From Datnioides undecimradiatus (taxonomy: Eukaryota; Chordata; Actinopteri; Lobotiformes; Datnioididae): a stretch of DNA of 64,000 nucleotides. Under the pieces are notes generated by a model. That model worked only from the letters and a program-made list of their open reading frames with translations. It searched no databases and had not been told where the DNA came from. The stretch covers positions 12,533,107-12,597,106 of the forward strand of contig WARS01000029.1 in NCBI GenBank assembly GCA_008933995.1, given 5' to 3'. A program made the position numbers and the translations under genes. How positions within the stretch are numbered: the stretch's first letter is position 1; each line of letters begins with the position of its first letter. Shown here piece by piece: positions 12,444 to 24,985 of this stretch.

Positions 12444-15360
12444 ACTAAAGTTACTGCCCCACTCCACCATGCAACCTTTTAAAGAACGGCAGTCGTTCAC
12501 CCTGAAGACTGGCAGACAACAGCCACAAGCGGAAACGATGGAAATAACTTCTCAGACCAGCTGCTCGCCTTACCGTGATGTCATTCAGTGAGCAACCAGG
12601 AACACTGGTCAGAAAGGGAAAGCAATGTGCTTTTTGTGCATTTGTGTTATGTTGTGCTTTAAATGTATATTTCAGTGTTTATGTTTAAGGAAAGACATTT
12701 TCTTGAGAGTGGGGATACAAAGGGGCGTGTGCAATTTCCACTTCTGGAGTGTTCTGTACACAAAATAGTGTCACATATCAAATCTCATTGTTCCTCCTCT
12801 ATGCCTTCAGCTACTGTGCCAGGATTTTCAAAGTGGTACATTTTATAAATGTATATTGAAGTGGGATTGCTTCACTGCCAGCTCTGAAATGCTCTGAAAC
12901 TGCAACAGCAAACAAGAAATTACTGTGCTGCTGGTGGCTTTGCATTTTACACTGAAACACACCAGAATGTTTCTCATCCCCAGGATATTGAAAAGACACC
13001 AAGAGTTTTTTTGGGCATGGAGAGAAATTTACACATACTGTATGAAAGTTTCAGAGTGAAGGAGAGCACCAGGATGACCATGAATAAGTGTTAACTTGGT
13101 TAAAAATACAGTGGCCCAGTTTTACCTGGAGATGACGAGCAAGTTTGTCCTGTTTTAACGAGAAACTTTCTGAGGTACACTGGCTGAGTTATCAAAATAC
13201 AAGTATTTTCCTTCCCTGAAAAGCACTTTTTGACTAAAACAAGTTCATATTTTGCACCTGATACAGTTGAAGTGGACTTTTTGTTCACCAGCTGTAAGCA
13301 ATTGAATGTGATATCAACTTCATTGCTGCTGAGCCCTTGAAGTGGCCATTAGTTGGGAAGGAGAGAAGACAGTCTTGCATATAATTGATGCCTAATGTAA
13401 GCAAAGATGTGCTTACCTTAAGATGGCTATTAAATCATCACTGTATGAGTAAGTCCTAATTTTTCAAATTGCAGAATATTTGCAAAGAAGGCAAAACTTT
13501 AACTCTCAGCTGCAGCCGGACTGGTTTTCTTCCTTTATCATGTTGACAGATTCAGTCTATGACCCAAAAGTTAAAATGAATGTTTTCCTTGACCTGCTGC
13601 CACTGTTTACAGGTCAGTTTAAATCTGTTATGCATCACGTATGAAGCAATGTATGCACCACAGCCACATCTACTGTTAAACCTACTGTATGATAAAAGCT
13701 GTACAGTAAGCTGCATCTCCTTTACAATGTGTATTCTTGTACTAAGATGTTGCAGTGCTGAATGTATAACTTCATGGTGCTCACTGCAACCAAAACCTCC
13801 TGTTCAGCTTTAATACTCAGAAACTGCAGTGAACATAGAAACTGGTCCCTTTTTCTTTGAGTCAATATGACCTGATGCTGGATTATCCACCGACTCTGTC
13901 CTCTCCTCATTTGTCTACTCATAATCATAATGTGCTGGACAGGTTCAGAGTAGATATCGTGTGCTTGTTTGTCAAATATGTGTGACTTTGCGGCCTCTGA
14001 CTGTCAACAACTAGTTCGTGTTTCTGTATTTTCAACTTGTTGACTTGCTCTGTGGAACTGGACATATGTGTTAGATCTCACCCTGATATCATAAACTGTT
14101 TCAGTGGCACAAACACTTAATTCCAGTGTGGTGACCCTGGCATGCAGTCCTTCATTAGATATTGCACAATTTTTGGGTGCATATTTGTAAGGGGAGTCCT
14201 GCTGAAAAGTATTTCTGCAAAAAGTCGATGCCTTCTTAATATTTTGGTTTTTAGCTAAATTTGAAGTCATTGCCCCTCATATTCAAGGAGAGAACAGGCC
14301 ACTGACAGCAAGTTGACATTTCTAGTGCAGGTTGAAAGAGAAAAAAAGGAGACATATTTTACTGCACATCTATTAAAGATCAAAAACTGTGAAGGATGGT
14401 GAAGGAATGTGATTGTCCTTTAAAAACGTATTTCAACAACAGGCAATACTTTTGGAAAAAGTCATTGGCGTGTCTTTCCTTGAGGGCTAATGTCTCAAAC
14501 TTTCCAGAAGCCTTCAGATAAAACTCCATTTAACAGAATGACTCCATCTTTCAGCGGTGCTCCCCATTAACAACACTGTGCCTAGACTTCACTGAGTTTT
14601 ATTATATCTTGACCCCTCAACTTCATTGAATACTACTTGATATATTGCTGCAGTGTTCATTGTCTATGCAGCAGAGAATTCTAAACAGTCTCTCTATGCA
14701 AGTCCTGTGTTCCTGCCGTTCTTCCTGTAAAAAAAGTAGGTTTTTTTTATACCATATGCATCCTCCTGGGTTAAAATCAATGTTTCTGCTCTTCATCATC
14801 AGCAGATGGGTGATAAACCTGTCATCTTGCTTGATGTTTTGTCGCAGTTGTCTCCAGATATTGAGTGCAATTCATTTTATTTCTCAGCACCTTGTGTCCT
14901 CCCCACATCCTCCCTCCATGCTCTTGTCTGCATTCTTGTCTTTGTGTTTCAGCTTTCCCTCCAGCTCAGTCTCTCCTCAATTAGTTCAATTAGTCACAAA
15001 ACAGAGGCTTTTTCACTGTCAGCATGTGCACTAGACGTTGACATTTAGTCATTTGGATCGTACGACTGTACTTTTGTGGGTTGTATTCTCTTTTTTTCCA
15101 TTTAACTAAATGTCAAAAAGGTTCTTCACCTGTTTTTACTCTGTTGCCTTTTTTGCAAACAAGTTTGTGCCAATTGTGTAGTTTTCATTACATAGTTTTC
15201 CTGAAGGGATTATTTTAAGTTGACTTTTGTAATGTATGCGTTATCCAAATATGGTGTATGATGCTTAGGTGTATGTGAATAGAGTTATGACAGTATACTC
15301 AATGGCACTGTTTACTTTCAAGGTTTGGATAATTTAATAAACTACACCTTTGTTGAGACT
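12444..15360 (+). other. usp13: usp13 3' untranslated region (predicted)
   Basis: About 2.9 kb of AT-rich non-coding sequence follows the stop. The first convincing AATAAA (15336-15341) is followed by a T/G-rich stretch (cctttgttgagacttgg), as expected at a cleavage site. No splice-paired coding segment was found in it; reading frames of up to 129 codons are chance openings. Later AATAAA copies near 15552 and 15636 could serve as distal sites. The extent is inferred. Confidence 0.6.
15336..15341 (+). promoter_or_regulatory. usp13 polyadenylation signal AATAAA
   Basis: Canonical hexamer about 2.9 kb after the usp13 stop, followed within 15-30 nt by a GT/T-rich downstream element. Confidence 0.55.
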
Positions 15361-15451
15361 TGGCTTCCTTGAGAATGAACAACAGACTTTAATTCAAGTG
15401 TGACTTTGTCTTTCATGAAGACAAGAGACAAGAGAGAATATATAACAACAG

Positions 15452-15457
15452 TTTATT
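15452..15457 (-). promoter_or_regulatory. candidate distal pex5l polyadenylation signal
   Basis: TTTATT on the + strand reads AATAAA on the pex5l strand, about 5.1 kb beyond its stop and only about 110 bp from the usp13 signal. A second minus-strand AATAAA is at 15609-15614 and another near 16495. Which one is used cannot be decided from sequence. Confidence 0.3.
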
Positions 15458-17639
15458 TTAAAAGATTACTTTCATATTGTACGTTTGAAAGGTGCTAATG
15501 CTTTCCTTGTGATTATACAGGGAGAGTAATATGCATTATAGTAGGTGTTTCAATAAATGAATTACTGTATATAAAGTATATAATTTCTAAGTTCATTCAT
15601 CAAAATATTTTATTCATACATGTCTGATGCATCGATAAATAAACCAGAACAAACTGCCTTTGTACACATGTTGAATTAAGGGAGTGAGGAAAGACATGTA
15701 CACCACATGTACTGATAACCTTTATCAACCCCAACCAGTGATGCTGGTAATAACATCTTAGAAATGCTTAATAGCGTGTGAAAACTTTTATAAACTATTA
15801 TAAATTGCTATTACCGCACTAACAAATGCTTTTTGAATATGGAGAATGAAAGTGTTCAAAATTGAATATATAAATGGAGAGTCTGTAGGTTTTAAAGTCC
15901 TCAAACGCAGTAAACACAGGAGAGAAAAAGGCTTTAGAATGCATTAAAAAGTCTTATGTGTAATTAGCAGTCTCACATATTTTCTCTTTCCTGTTATGAA
16001 AGATATTCTACTTCTTTTCACAATAATTTACTGCAGATCATTTTTATTTCAAACTCTTTCAATATTTGTTTTTATGTTACACCATATGTGGCGTGGAGTG
16101 AACAACAATACAGTGTGTTATTCTGAAAGTTCATTTTAATAAGCTGAATACACAAGTGAATGGGAAAGAGGTCTCAGACTATTGGACCCTACTGTTCATT
16201 CATGACTCATATGATTGTTTATGTCATAATGCCTTATTTATTCAATTTGTAACCTTTGGTCTCCATATAAACCACATGTAAAGCATTATGAACAAAGCTG
16301 TATAAAATTAGTATTAAACATATTAATATCATTAATTTAAATGTTTTTTACTTAAATTTGATTTTTTTAAAGGCAATTAACTCAACATCTCTTTACATGT
16401 CTAACCGGAACTAATGAGGCTGTAATGCTGAACAATATATAAAACATTAAATAACTGCCAATCTTTAGTATGTTTATGAATCTCTGCTCAATATTTTATT
16501 GACTTGATATTGATGATGAACAAGTTACAGAACTAAAAAGCTTTTGATGACAACTGATAGATGGCTTTATAGGCTGGGGTCACTCAAAGTGTTACCAGTA
16601 CATTTATAATTTCTTGAAGTCATGATTACAAAATTTCTACAGAACATATCTATAATAAGCCAGTTGTAGCAATGTGCCAGTATTTAGGCTCAAGTAGCTA
16701 ATTTCTCAGCTCGAGCTCTGCACACTCGCTAGTTCTATGCAAGAAAAGCATCTTGTGTAGAATATATACTGAATATATACATCACTGTTTGCCAAGGTTA
16801 CACATTTTAAAAGTGCATTGTAGAAATATTGCAAGGAAACTTCATTATACATTTCATTTTTATATGTTAGTGGGAAAGAAAGAAAGCACTTCCATGTATT
16901 TCATGCATACAAATGAAAATAGCATTCAAAAAAATAAATGTAGAGGATCTAGCATGCGATCAACCTCCATCTGTTCCTCGGAAGCATGCGTTAAGCTAGG
17001 TCAGTTCACCTGAGAAGGTACAGTAGTAGGTAAGTTCTACAAAAAAGACAACTGTCATCAGGCATCCTATCTCAATGCACTGCAATATGCACATGGTAGA
17101 AGTTTAGAGTGTAAGCCAGCAATTTAAGGTCTCTTTAAAAAAATAAGTTTTTTTTTAACTACAGTATCTTGAAATGCAAAAAGCGAAGGCCTACAACCTC
17201 ATAAGAAAACTAGAGTTGATTTGGAAATCACAATTTAACAGACATCAGGTTCTGAGTTTCTACAGTTCACTGTTGATGTAGAGGACACCTGCGAGTACCA
17301 GGGACAGATCATGTGTTCATATCTAAAAATGGAAGGATGCTGGCCTGAAGGATCATTCCCATGTTGCCCATTAATCTCTCAGAGAACTATTACAAACAGA
17401 TTGGCTTTATGGTTTATGGAAAGTAAAAGGGAAGCTTGTCTTGGACGTGCTGAGACTCTGAACAGATACAAATGCAATACCCATGGGGACAGTGCTCAAC
17501 ATGCTGGCCAAGTGTGTTTCTAGCTGGCAGCATTAGCACATGCACTGTAAGTGACTGAGGTGGATGTGAACAGAGACAAACACTTTGCTGAAACTGGTGT
17601 AACTAGGCAGCTGTAACATAAAAGCAAACAAGACTGAGG

Positions 17640-17935
17640 GACTTACAGACATACTAGCAGCACAGTGAGGCTCCAATGACAATGCTAACTTGCTGATTTA
17701 GCAGGTATAGTGTTTATCACTGTCACTGTCTTAGTCTGAGGTGTGGGCATGCTAACATTTTAACGCATTTAATTTGGACTAAACATGAAGTATTTAAAGC
17801 TTGATCCTCTGGGGAACATGAATGTCTGCAGCAAACCTGATGGCAATTCTTCAATCAGATGCTGTAGCATTTCAGTCTGAACCAACGTGACGGACCAACA
17901 TTTTCACCTCTAAAGTCATGGTGCTAGCATGGCTG
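17640..17935. repeat. degenerate fish interspersed repeat
   Basis: Contains 'caatgctaacttgctgatttagcaggta', 'gggcatgctaacatttta' and 'tgatcctctggggaacatgaatgtctgc...atggcaatt', the order seen in a repeat abundant in percomorph genomes. Diverged, no open frame; family recognised from memory only. Confidence 0.5.
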
Positions 17936-18598
17936 AAAATAACTGAATCAATGATAATGAAATATTCAACAGGATAGCACTGATGGACCACTGGATATCA
18001 TCCATTATTGCGGTAAAAAGGCTGCACTGCCAATTCTTTTTTTTTTTATCATAATAAAATCTCTCAAACAGTGAATACATTTGTGAATCCACCTCTGCTT
18101 TGGCCTCATTGCTTTTGCCATTGTGCAGTCCACTGTCAGCCCCCCTTTGCTGCAGATTGTTAGAGGCATGCACATATGTGCTGTGTCTCACTGGGTTCCT
18201 CTGCCTCCTTGATCTATTAAACATCACGGTTGGCCACGGAGACTCTCTGCCAACAATTTAGAACTATCTGACTGCAGCAGCCTCTCATCTGTTTCAGCTT
18301 GAAATATCTCACTGTTTAAGCGAAGTGTCAGTGAAAAGCATATTATTAATGTAATTTGTTACTACAACAGTTAAAGTTTTCTAGTTTTAGCACTTAAAGA
18401 GGAGAGTTTTCTTCTAAAAGTGCATCTGAGATGAGTTTCTAAGAGAACATGTGCAGCAGACCAGTGAAATAAAACACATAACTGATAGCAAATCTTGATG
18501 TACAACAGTGAATTCGCTGGGGGCAACTGAGGTCAAAGACATATCGCTACACCACAGGGTTATAAAACATAAAGGCTACAATAGGTGGATAGTATGAA

Positions 18599-18625
18599 TG
18601 TGTGTGTGTGTGTGTGTGTGTGTGT
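18599..18625. repeat. (TG)n microsatellite
   Basis: 27 nt of uninterrupted TG in the predicted pex5l 3'UTR region. Confidence 0.9.
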
Positions 18626-20559
18626 ATTTTTCTCTGACCATGTTTCTGTCTTGAACAGAAACACTTGTTTTTGTTCTACCCCAGTTTCCTAATGAAACAC
18701 TTCTTCTCATACAGACCATGACATCAAAGCTGTACAGTTTGGAAGATGAATGGCTCTTGAACTGGTCTCTGCTTTCCCCTGATAACGTTCATTCAAAGAA
18801 TCACCACTTCCTTCTGCTCCAACGAGGCAGACGGACACAAACTGACTGAATTCAGAACAGCAACATAAAACATGACCTTTTGCATAGGATCTGAGAATAA
18901 AAACCTGCTTTCTACAGCACACCCTGACTGTGGACACGCCTGTTAAACACCAAGGTGCTGAGCTACACAGTACAGGAGATTATCTATCATTTACTCTGTT
19001 GCATGGTGAGGAATGTGGTGTCCACTTCTCAGAGTGACTTTCAAACTAGCAACAGTGACACAATAGAAGCTGTTTGCAAAAAAAAGCATGTTTTAAGAAA
19101 AGGCTTTGCTTCTGAGGTGGATTTTCTGGAATAAGTCACAACCATGTGCTTTGCGGATGCTCGATAACAATATTTTGTTTAATCATGATGTGCACTGATG
19201 AAGTTTGCAGATGGTAAACAAATATGTGTGGCATTCTGCCCAAGCTTACATTAATATTTAAATCATGCATGATGGCAGAGGCAAACTGGTTTAAATGTAT
19301 GAGCTTCGTTGCCTGTGGAGGTGCAGCAAAGATACAAATGACTACATTAGGAAATATCCCAAGCTCTCTTAGGTCTTGGTCTGCAGCTGTAACGGTATTA
19401 TACTGTATTGAAATTAATACAGGCAGGAAAATGAGAGTATGATGTGTACATCAATGTGAGGGCTACTAAAGCCGTCCCAGGATTTTAGGATGAACGTGTT
19501 ATTTTTAGACCTGCAACAACTTTGTTTCATGCAAGAGATTTTGGATGTTTCACACTTAATGCAGGTTTTACAGATCAGTGTTGCCCAGCTTTTGTGTGCA
19601 TCTGTCAAAACAGACAGCGTAAAGGGAGCAAAGAAGAAGCTTGGTGCCATGACCATAAAAAAGACCCAACGTAACAAAAAATAATGGCTCAGAAAGCTTT
19701 CAAGTTCAGAAGAAAGCAGTTATTTAAAGAAATCAAAACCAGTCTGAAAATGGCTTAGTGTTTTTGTGTTGCCATAAAAATAGTATAAATAAATAGTGTT
19801 GTTCGCATGCATTTGAGTAAGGCTTTACAACCTGGCTTGCACATTCCACTTGGGTTGAGGAAGTTATCTGTTTGTCTGAAGTGCAAAGGGAAAAAACTTC
19901 TAAAAGTATGTTAATTTTAAACAAGAATCCATTTATGAAAATGCTTATTCATGCAGTATAGTTATTCTCCGTTGAAAGAAGATGAAAACAAGCCAGGAAC
20001 CGAATTTGGAGTTCCAGGTCATATGGTGCAGTCTTTATCATTTGCTCACTAAATCCATCCTTCAGGAGGGTGAGACAGTCTTTGAAAGTAATTGGATCAG
20101 GAAACCTTTTTTCTTTTCTCAAGACCTCATCTTTTCTCTCCAAACAGCATGTAAGGGTTCCTCTGTGCAACTCTCAAACTGTCTGTCTGCCTTTCTCTCC
20201 TGGCTTATAGCTCTGTTCCACTGGATGAGTCAGTTTTTAATTGATGTGTTCTCTAAGGCATTGCTCGTACAATCTTTGCCCGTCCTTGTGCTCTTCAGGG
20301 AAATCACAAATTGCAGTGCAAATCCATCACAAAGCAGTCACTTCAAGCACTTGGAAGAACCTGTCCTCAGAACTGCTCCAAGGTACTCGGGCGAAAAAAA
20401 ATGTAACAACTTTGACAACTTCAGTTAATTTTGATGTGCATAAAAACCACACAATTGTTTGTAACATTAGATCCAATCCATTCTGATGTGTGCACTTTGG
20501 GCTTTTGGCTGTTGGGTAGAAATTGAAGAGTAAGGGTTATTGTCTCAACCTCCTGTTCC

Positions 20560-20761
20560 TCAGATGTCTAAGTTGAAGGCCCGCATGAGAAGATCCAGAT
20601 CACCGATATTTGCAGCCTGGAAGAGTTCGGGCTGGTCCATCATGGATAAAGCTATCCTCAGAGCAGCCCAGATGTTTCCAGACATCACCTGGTGGGACTG
20701 CTGGCGACTCCGGCTCTTCCTCTGAAGACTTAGGGCAGTCAGGAAGTTACTGGCTGCCTCT
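20560..20761 (-). CDS. pex5l: pex5l terminal coding exon
   Basis: Encodes [60 protein letters not shown] and RAFNLDI, then TGA at 20562-20560. Corresponds to the human end '[40 protein letters not shown]', with Ile for the terminal Pro. Acceptor ttgctttcctag; phase 2 in. This is the natural C-terminus with the final helical cap of the TPR domain. Confidence 0.95.
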
Positions 20762-23040
20762 CTAGGAAAGCAAGGATAGTAACAATCAGTTTAGGCCATG
20801 CTGTGTGAGTTCGGGGGGGTAGTCTAGACAGTTAGAAGTTGCATTAATAAACTGTCTCAAGGAAATTGAATCGAACGCAACTGGACTTGGTTATATGTCT
20901 TTGAAGACGTTTCTCCTCTCACCCAAGAGGCTTCATCAGTTCATACTCATCGGACTAGGCTGGACTAGTCCAACTAGCTAGTGTGGAGATTCAGGTATTT
21001 AACCTCTGTGGAGGCTTTTACCAGGCCAATAAGATTGTTGGTGCTCCATGTGTCAACGACCGTCGTTAGAGGGACAGTCGTCTGGGGAAAGTTGATTTCG
21101 ACTTCGTTAGTGCTCTATCTGTTATAACGACAGTCGTTGGAGTCACATGAAGCCATTTGTGAAAGGCAGTTGTTCTTAGAGGCTAAGTTGTTGAATCTCC
21201 TGGGAAGGGATGAAAGGGCGGCATTGTAAATTGGAGATAGCTGGTGTCGCAGACCATCTCCTCTGTTGAATGACGGTTTTTCTAATTTCAATTAGAAATT
21301 GTTGCAATTAGATTCAATTTCCTTGAGATAACTATGACCTGGATGAATGAGAATATCCACAGGCTTGTTAATAAACTGTATGATATTATTGTAGGGTTAG
21401 CGACTGAGCTAACTTGAAGAGTTAGCAAGCTAGCTAACTATGAAACATAAAGGCTCATAATAAGCACTTGCATCTATTAGCATTAGCGAGTCGCACCTTC
21501 ATCATTCATCCCATTGGAGCAGAGGGCCAATCAATCGGGATTTTGAAAACACCTGCGAAACTGTACGAGACCATTTTGAACGTATGCTGCTATGTCTCAC
21601 TGTTTAATATCTATATGGTTAACTTCCATTGGTGGTAAAATGTTTACATATAATTTGATAATGCTAGCTCGCTTGCTAACGGTCCCGTCACCATGGCAAT
21701 GTTTATGAAGGAATGTTGGGCGACCGATAGTCACGTCAGTTCGTAAGTTCAACTCAACCGTCACCTCAGCCCTGACGGTACTTTGCCCACTTTCCTTTCT
21801 CCAGCATCAAAACAGCTGAAGTCATTGCTGCTCTTCTCTTCACGAAGGTAATTGTTTGTTCAGACATACTTGCTTTGTTTTGCGCCGTTATCGTTTGTGT
21901 GCTTATTGCTGGGACCAGACTATGTCTTAATGTGTGTTTGCTAACTGGTGTTTGCACAGAAACCAGTTAGCACAGAAACCGTTTCTGGACACATACACAG
22001 CTGCTGTGTGATATTTGCATTGGTATAAGCCTAAATATGAAACGATTACTTTAAGACTTGTTTTGTTATGTCATGCCATGTTATTGATTGTTTCCCTGCT
22101 GAAAAAAACATCTTAGAAAACCAGGCTGTTCAGGCTGGTCAACCAGCTAAACCAGCTCAGGCTGGGCTGGTTAACTGGTTTAGAGGGGTTTTGGACAGTT
22201 AAGCTGTTCATTGCTGGACAATTGGCTGGTCACAGTTGGTCTAGCTGGTCTAGCTGGCATTCCAGCTACACCAGCCAGCTCAACCAGCTTAACCATCTAA
22301 GTACCAGCTAAATCAGCTACCAACCTTAGCTGGTTTAAGCTGTTTTTTTCAGCAGGGTTCTCTGCTGCACGTGCTGCAGGTTTTTGTTGCACACAAAATC
22401 CACATTTTTAGAACCAGAAGGATTTGACAAATATCAGTCAAAAAGCAAATGAGTGTGTGTGTGCGATAATCTAGCTAATAGTACTACTTAAGTTTTGGGC
22501 TGGTTGCCCCTGTTGTCAGATTCTGTTATTGTGTAATCTAGACTGTGTTGGGTTTTTTGTTTGTTTTGAGATCAGAGTAAATCCTAGAAATCAGTTTGTG
22601 CATGTACAGCATCACTTCATCAAGGCTTTTCAGCATTTTTGACTTCATGGTACCCAAAGTAATTCAACTCCACTTCATCAAACATGTGGGAACTCTGTCC
22701 TTCCATCTTTCTAGCTCCAGGTCACTCACCTGTGTGCCCCCAGGTTTATACAGCTGATGCCCAGATTGTAGCGGGATCTGATAAACCCTGGCTGTAGCTC
22801 TAGAGCTCGTGTGTACGCCTCCACTGCCTCCTCACTCCGGTCCCCGTTTGCCAGCGTGGCCCCCAGGCGATTCCACAATAAGTAGTCCTGGGTGGAAGGC
22901 AAGTGTTGGAGTTGGTTGTTGGATCAGCAGTGTCAGAGAGTTGAAGATGAAAGATTTGTTTTTAGTAAAGTTACTGGGATGTGTGTTGTCAGATGCTGCC
23001 AGTCTTGATAATTTGGCTTGTGTGTGTGTGTGTATGTGTG

Positions 23041-23072
<32 letters not shown>

Positions 23073-24947
23073 TTTAATTAGGAAACACAGTTCCCTATTT
23101 AGCCATAATTAACAATGTATTAGCAACATCTCCTTAGTCATCTCTAAGATGTAAAGACTTTCCACCTGTCTGGAAGACCGGAGCAAACAGCAGGCAGTGT
23201 CTGTGACAGAAAAACGCAAGTGAAATAGAGCTGAATAATCTGGGCTGCTGCACAACACTAAACCTTGTATCTACAGTGACAGCATGACAAAGCAGTATTA
23301 GAGCTAGAATTTTCTTCAGTGCACAAATAACAAGGAAGTGTTTGGAGCATTACACAGCACCCTGCTATGAAGTAACCTAACAAGGGTAATTTAAGGAGAG
23401 CTGAGTTACATCACACAGGATGTCCTTGCTGTTGTTTCCCACCTGCAGGTATACAGGAACATACAGAGGTCATGGTCCGCTACAGTATAGGGGTCTTTCA
23501 TCTTTGGCTAAGCCTGGCAGCAGGATATAATTATCTCCCTTTGTGTTCAGAGCTATTTTTCCAGCAGGGGAGCAGATATTACCAAGTCAAATGTGGGAGG
23601 TTGGATTTAACAGTGAGTAATATTCTTGCCGGCCTGGGACTGTGCGCAGAGGACAGAAACTGATTTGCATGAAGGAGATGCAGAAATGGAGAAGAAGTTA
23701 GTGCTTGTAATTGTGTGTGTTGTTTTGTTTGTTGTGTTAATGTATGCACTCCAGTGTCTGAAATATGTGTTGAAGTTTGCTTTTGGTTTTCTGTATAAAT
23801 TTGTGTGTGTGCGCTTGATCTTGCTCTTGCTGGATCTTGAGAGCATACAGTGTAATGTGTGCCAGTCAAGAGTTCACAAGGCCAGATTTGGCAGCTTCTT
23901 GCTTCACATATTGCTATGACAGTTTGATGTGCTTCACTGCATCAGTTTGCATGAGCTCTCCCCTGATAATTGTGGCTCCATCCCTCCAGGGATGTGTACA
24001 AGCTTGAGGGCTTCATGTCTGCTCTGTGTGTTTGCATGGTAACGTGCTGTGTGACAGATCATGGGATTCGAGTGTGGGTTGTGTGTGTGCGTGTGTGTTT
24101 TAGCAGATCTTAGGCACAAAATGTGTTTCTCAGAGGCCAAATCAGTACAGTATCCAACAGACCAACTATAGGAGGTAGCAAGTATACACGAGCACCTAGG
24201 ATTGTCCTCAGACTGGCGTTAGGCAAAAATGAGCTGTAACAGTAAAATCTGTAAACAGGGGGTTTCTGGATGAGCCTCTGATCATCTGCATATATACATA
24301 TTGTTTCATAGTTTCAAGTTTACATTGGCACAGTTGAGAGCCAGCTGGAGTCAACCAGCTGTCTGACATATTGTCTCTGTAACAAACCTAGTGCATCCCA
24401 TGTGTTCACAAACCAGAGTTTTACAGTCGTTTTAGTCCTGTGCTACTCAGACCCAAGTACATTCAGCACCAGAGCGGAGATCAAACTGTATGACACTCTC
24501 TGAAGAAAACACTTGTATAACACAGTATACAGGATATTTGAATCTCTCATATATTGTATACTGTATTCTTGTTCCATAAGTGATGACAAAAAAAGAAAAA
24601 AAAATATCTGAAAGACTTATGTTTGTTGGGCAGATAATGGAGTAAACCTGTCACTGAGGCCCAAATCGACCAATGAGATTATTTGTGCCTGCAGAGCATC
24701 TCTGACTCTGAGAAGTGTTGATATGACTACAGCTCTGCTCTGTCTAATCTGCATATTTCTGTGTGTGTTTCCTACCTCGGGCCGCACTGACAGGGCCGTA
24801 TTGAAGGCCTCCACAGCTTTGTTGAACTCTCCGCTGAGGTTGTAAAGCACCCCGAGGCCCGTCTGCAAATCCGGGTCGATGCTGTCAGAGTTGTGCTGAA
24901 CTGCTTCCAAGAAGAGCTCCTTGACCTCGGGTTGCAGGGAGCTGTGG

Positions 24948-24985
<38 letters not shown>

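Larger units (their letters stand above)
15458..20559 (-). other. pex5l: pex5l 3'UTR / inter-gene interval (predicted)
   Basis: No coding exon is recognised between the two genes. The nearest canonical minus-strand AATAAA to the pex5l stop is around 16495, so a long 3'UTR of 4-5 kb is likely; as I recall, the mammalian PEX5L 3'UTR is also several kilobases. Contents: a (TG) microsatellite at 18599-18625 and a degenerate interspersed repeat at about 17640-17935. An antisense open frame at 19982-20428 has no family resemblance and no splice context. Confidence 0.4.
20762..22729. other. pex5l last intron, with two inserted short transposons
   Basis: 2.0 kb intron containing the TIR element at 20855-21328 and the MITE at 22094-22357, which together make up more than a third of it. 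No coding exon in between. Confidence 0.8.

Noticed and set aside
14645..15034. 129-codon open frame downstream of usp13
   Set aside because: Lies within the usp13 3'UTR before its poly(A) signal; Ser/Leu/Phe-rich product of an AT-rich region, no family resemblance.
19982..20428. 148-codon open frame on the + strand beside the pex5l stop
   Set aside because: Antisense to the predicted pex5l 3'UTR, hydrophobic low-information product with no recognisable domain and no splice or promoter context.
24617..24775. Extension of the TPR exon frame past RPE
   Set aside because: It reads through the donor (GAG|gtagga) into intron; the next exon begins DYLLWNR in phase 0, as in human.
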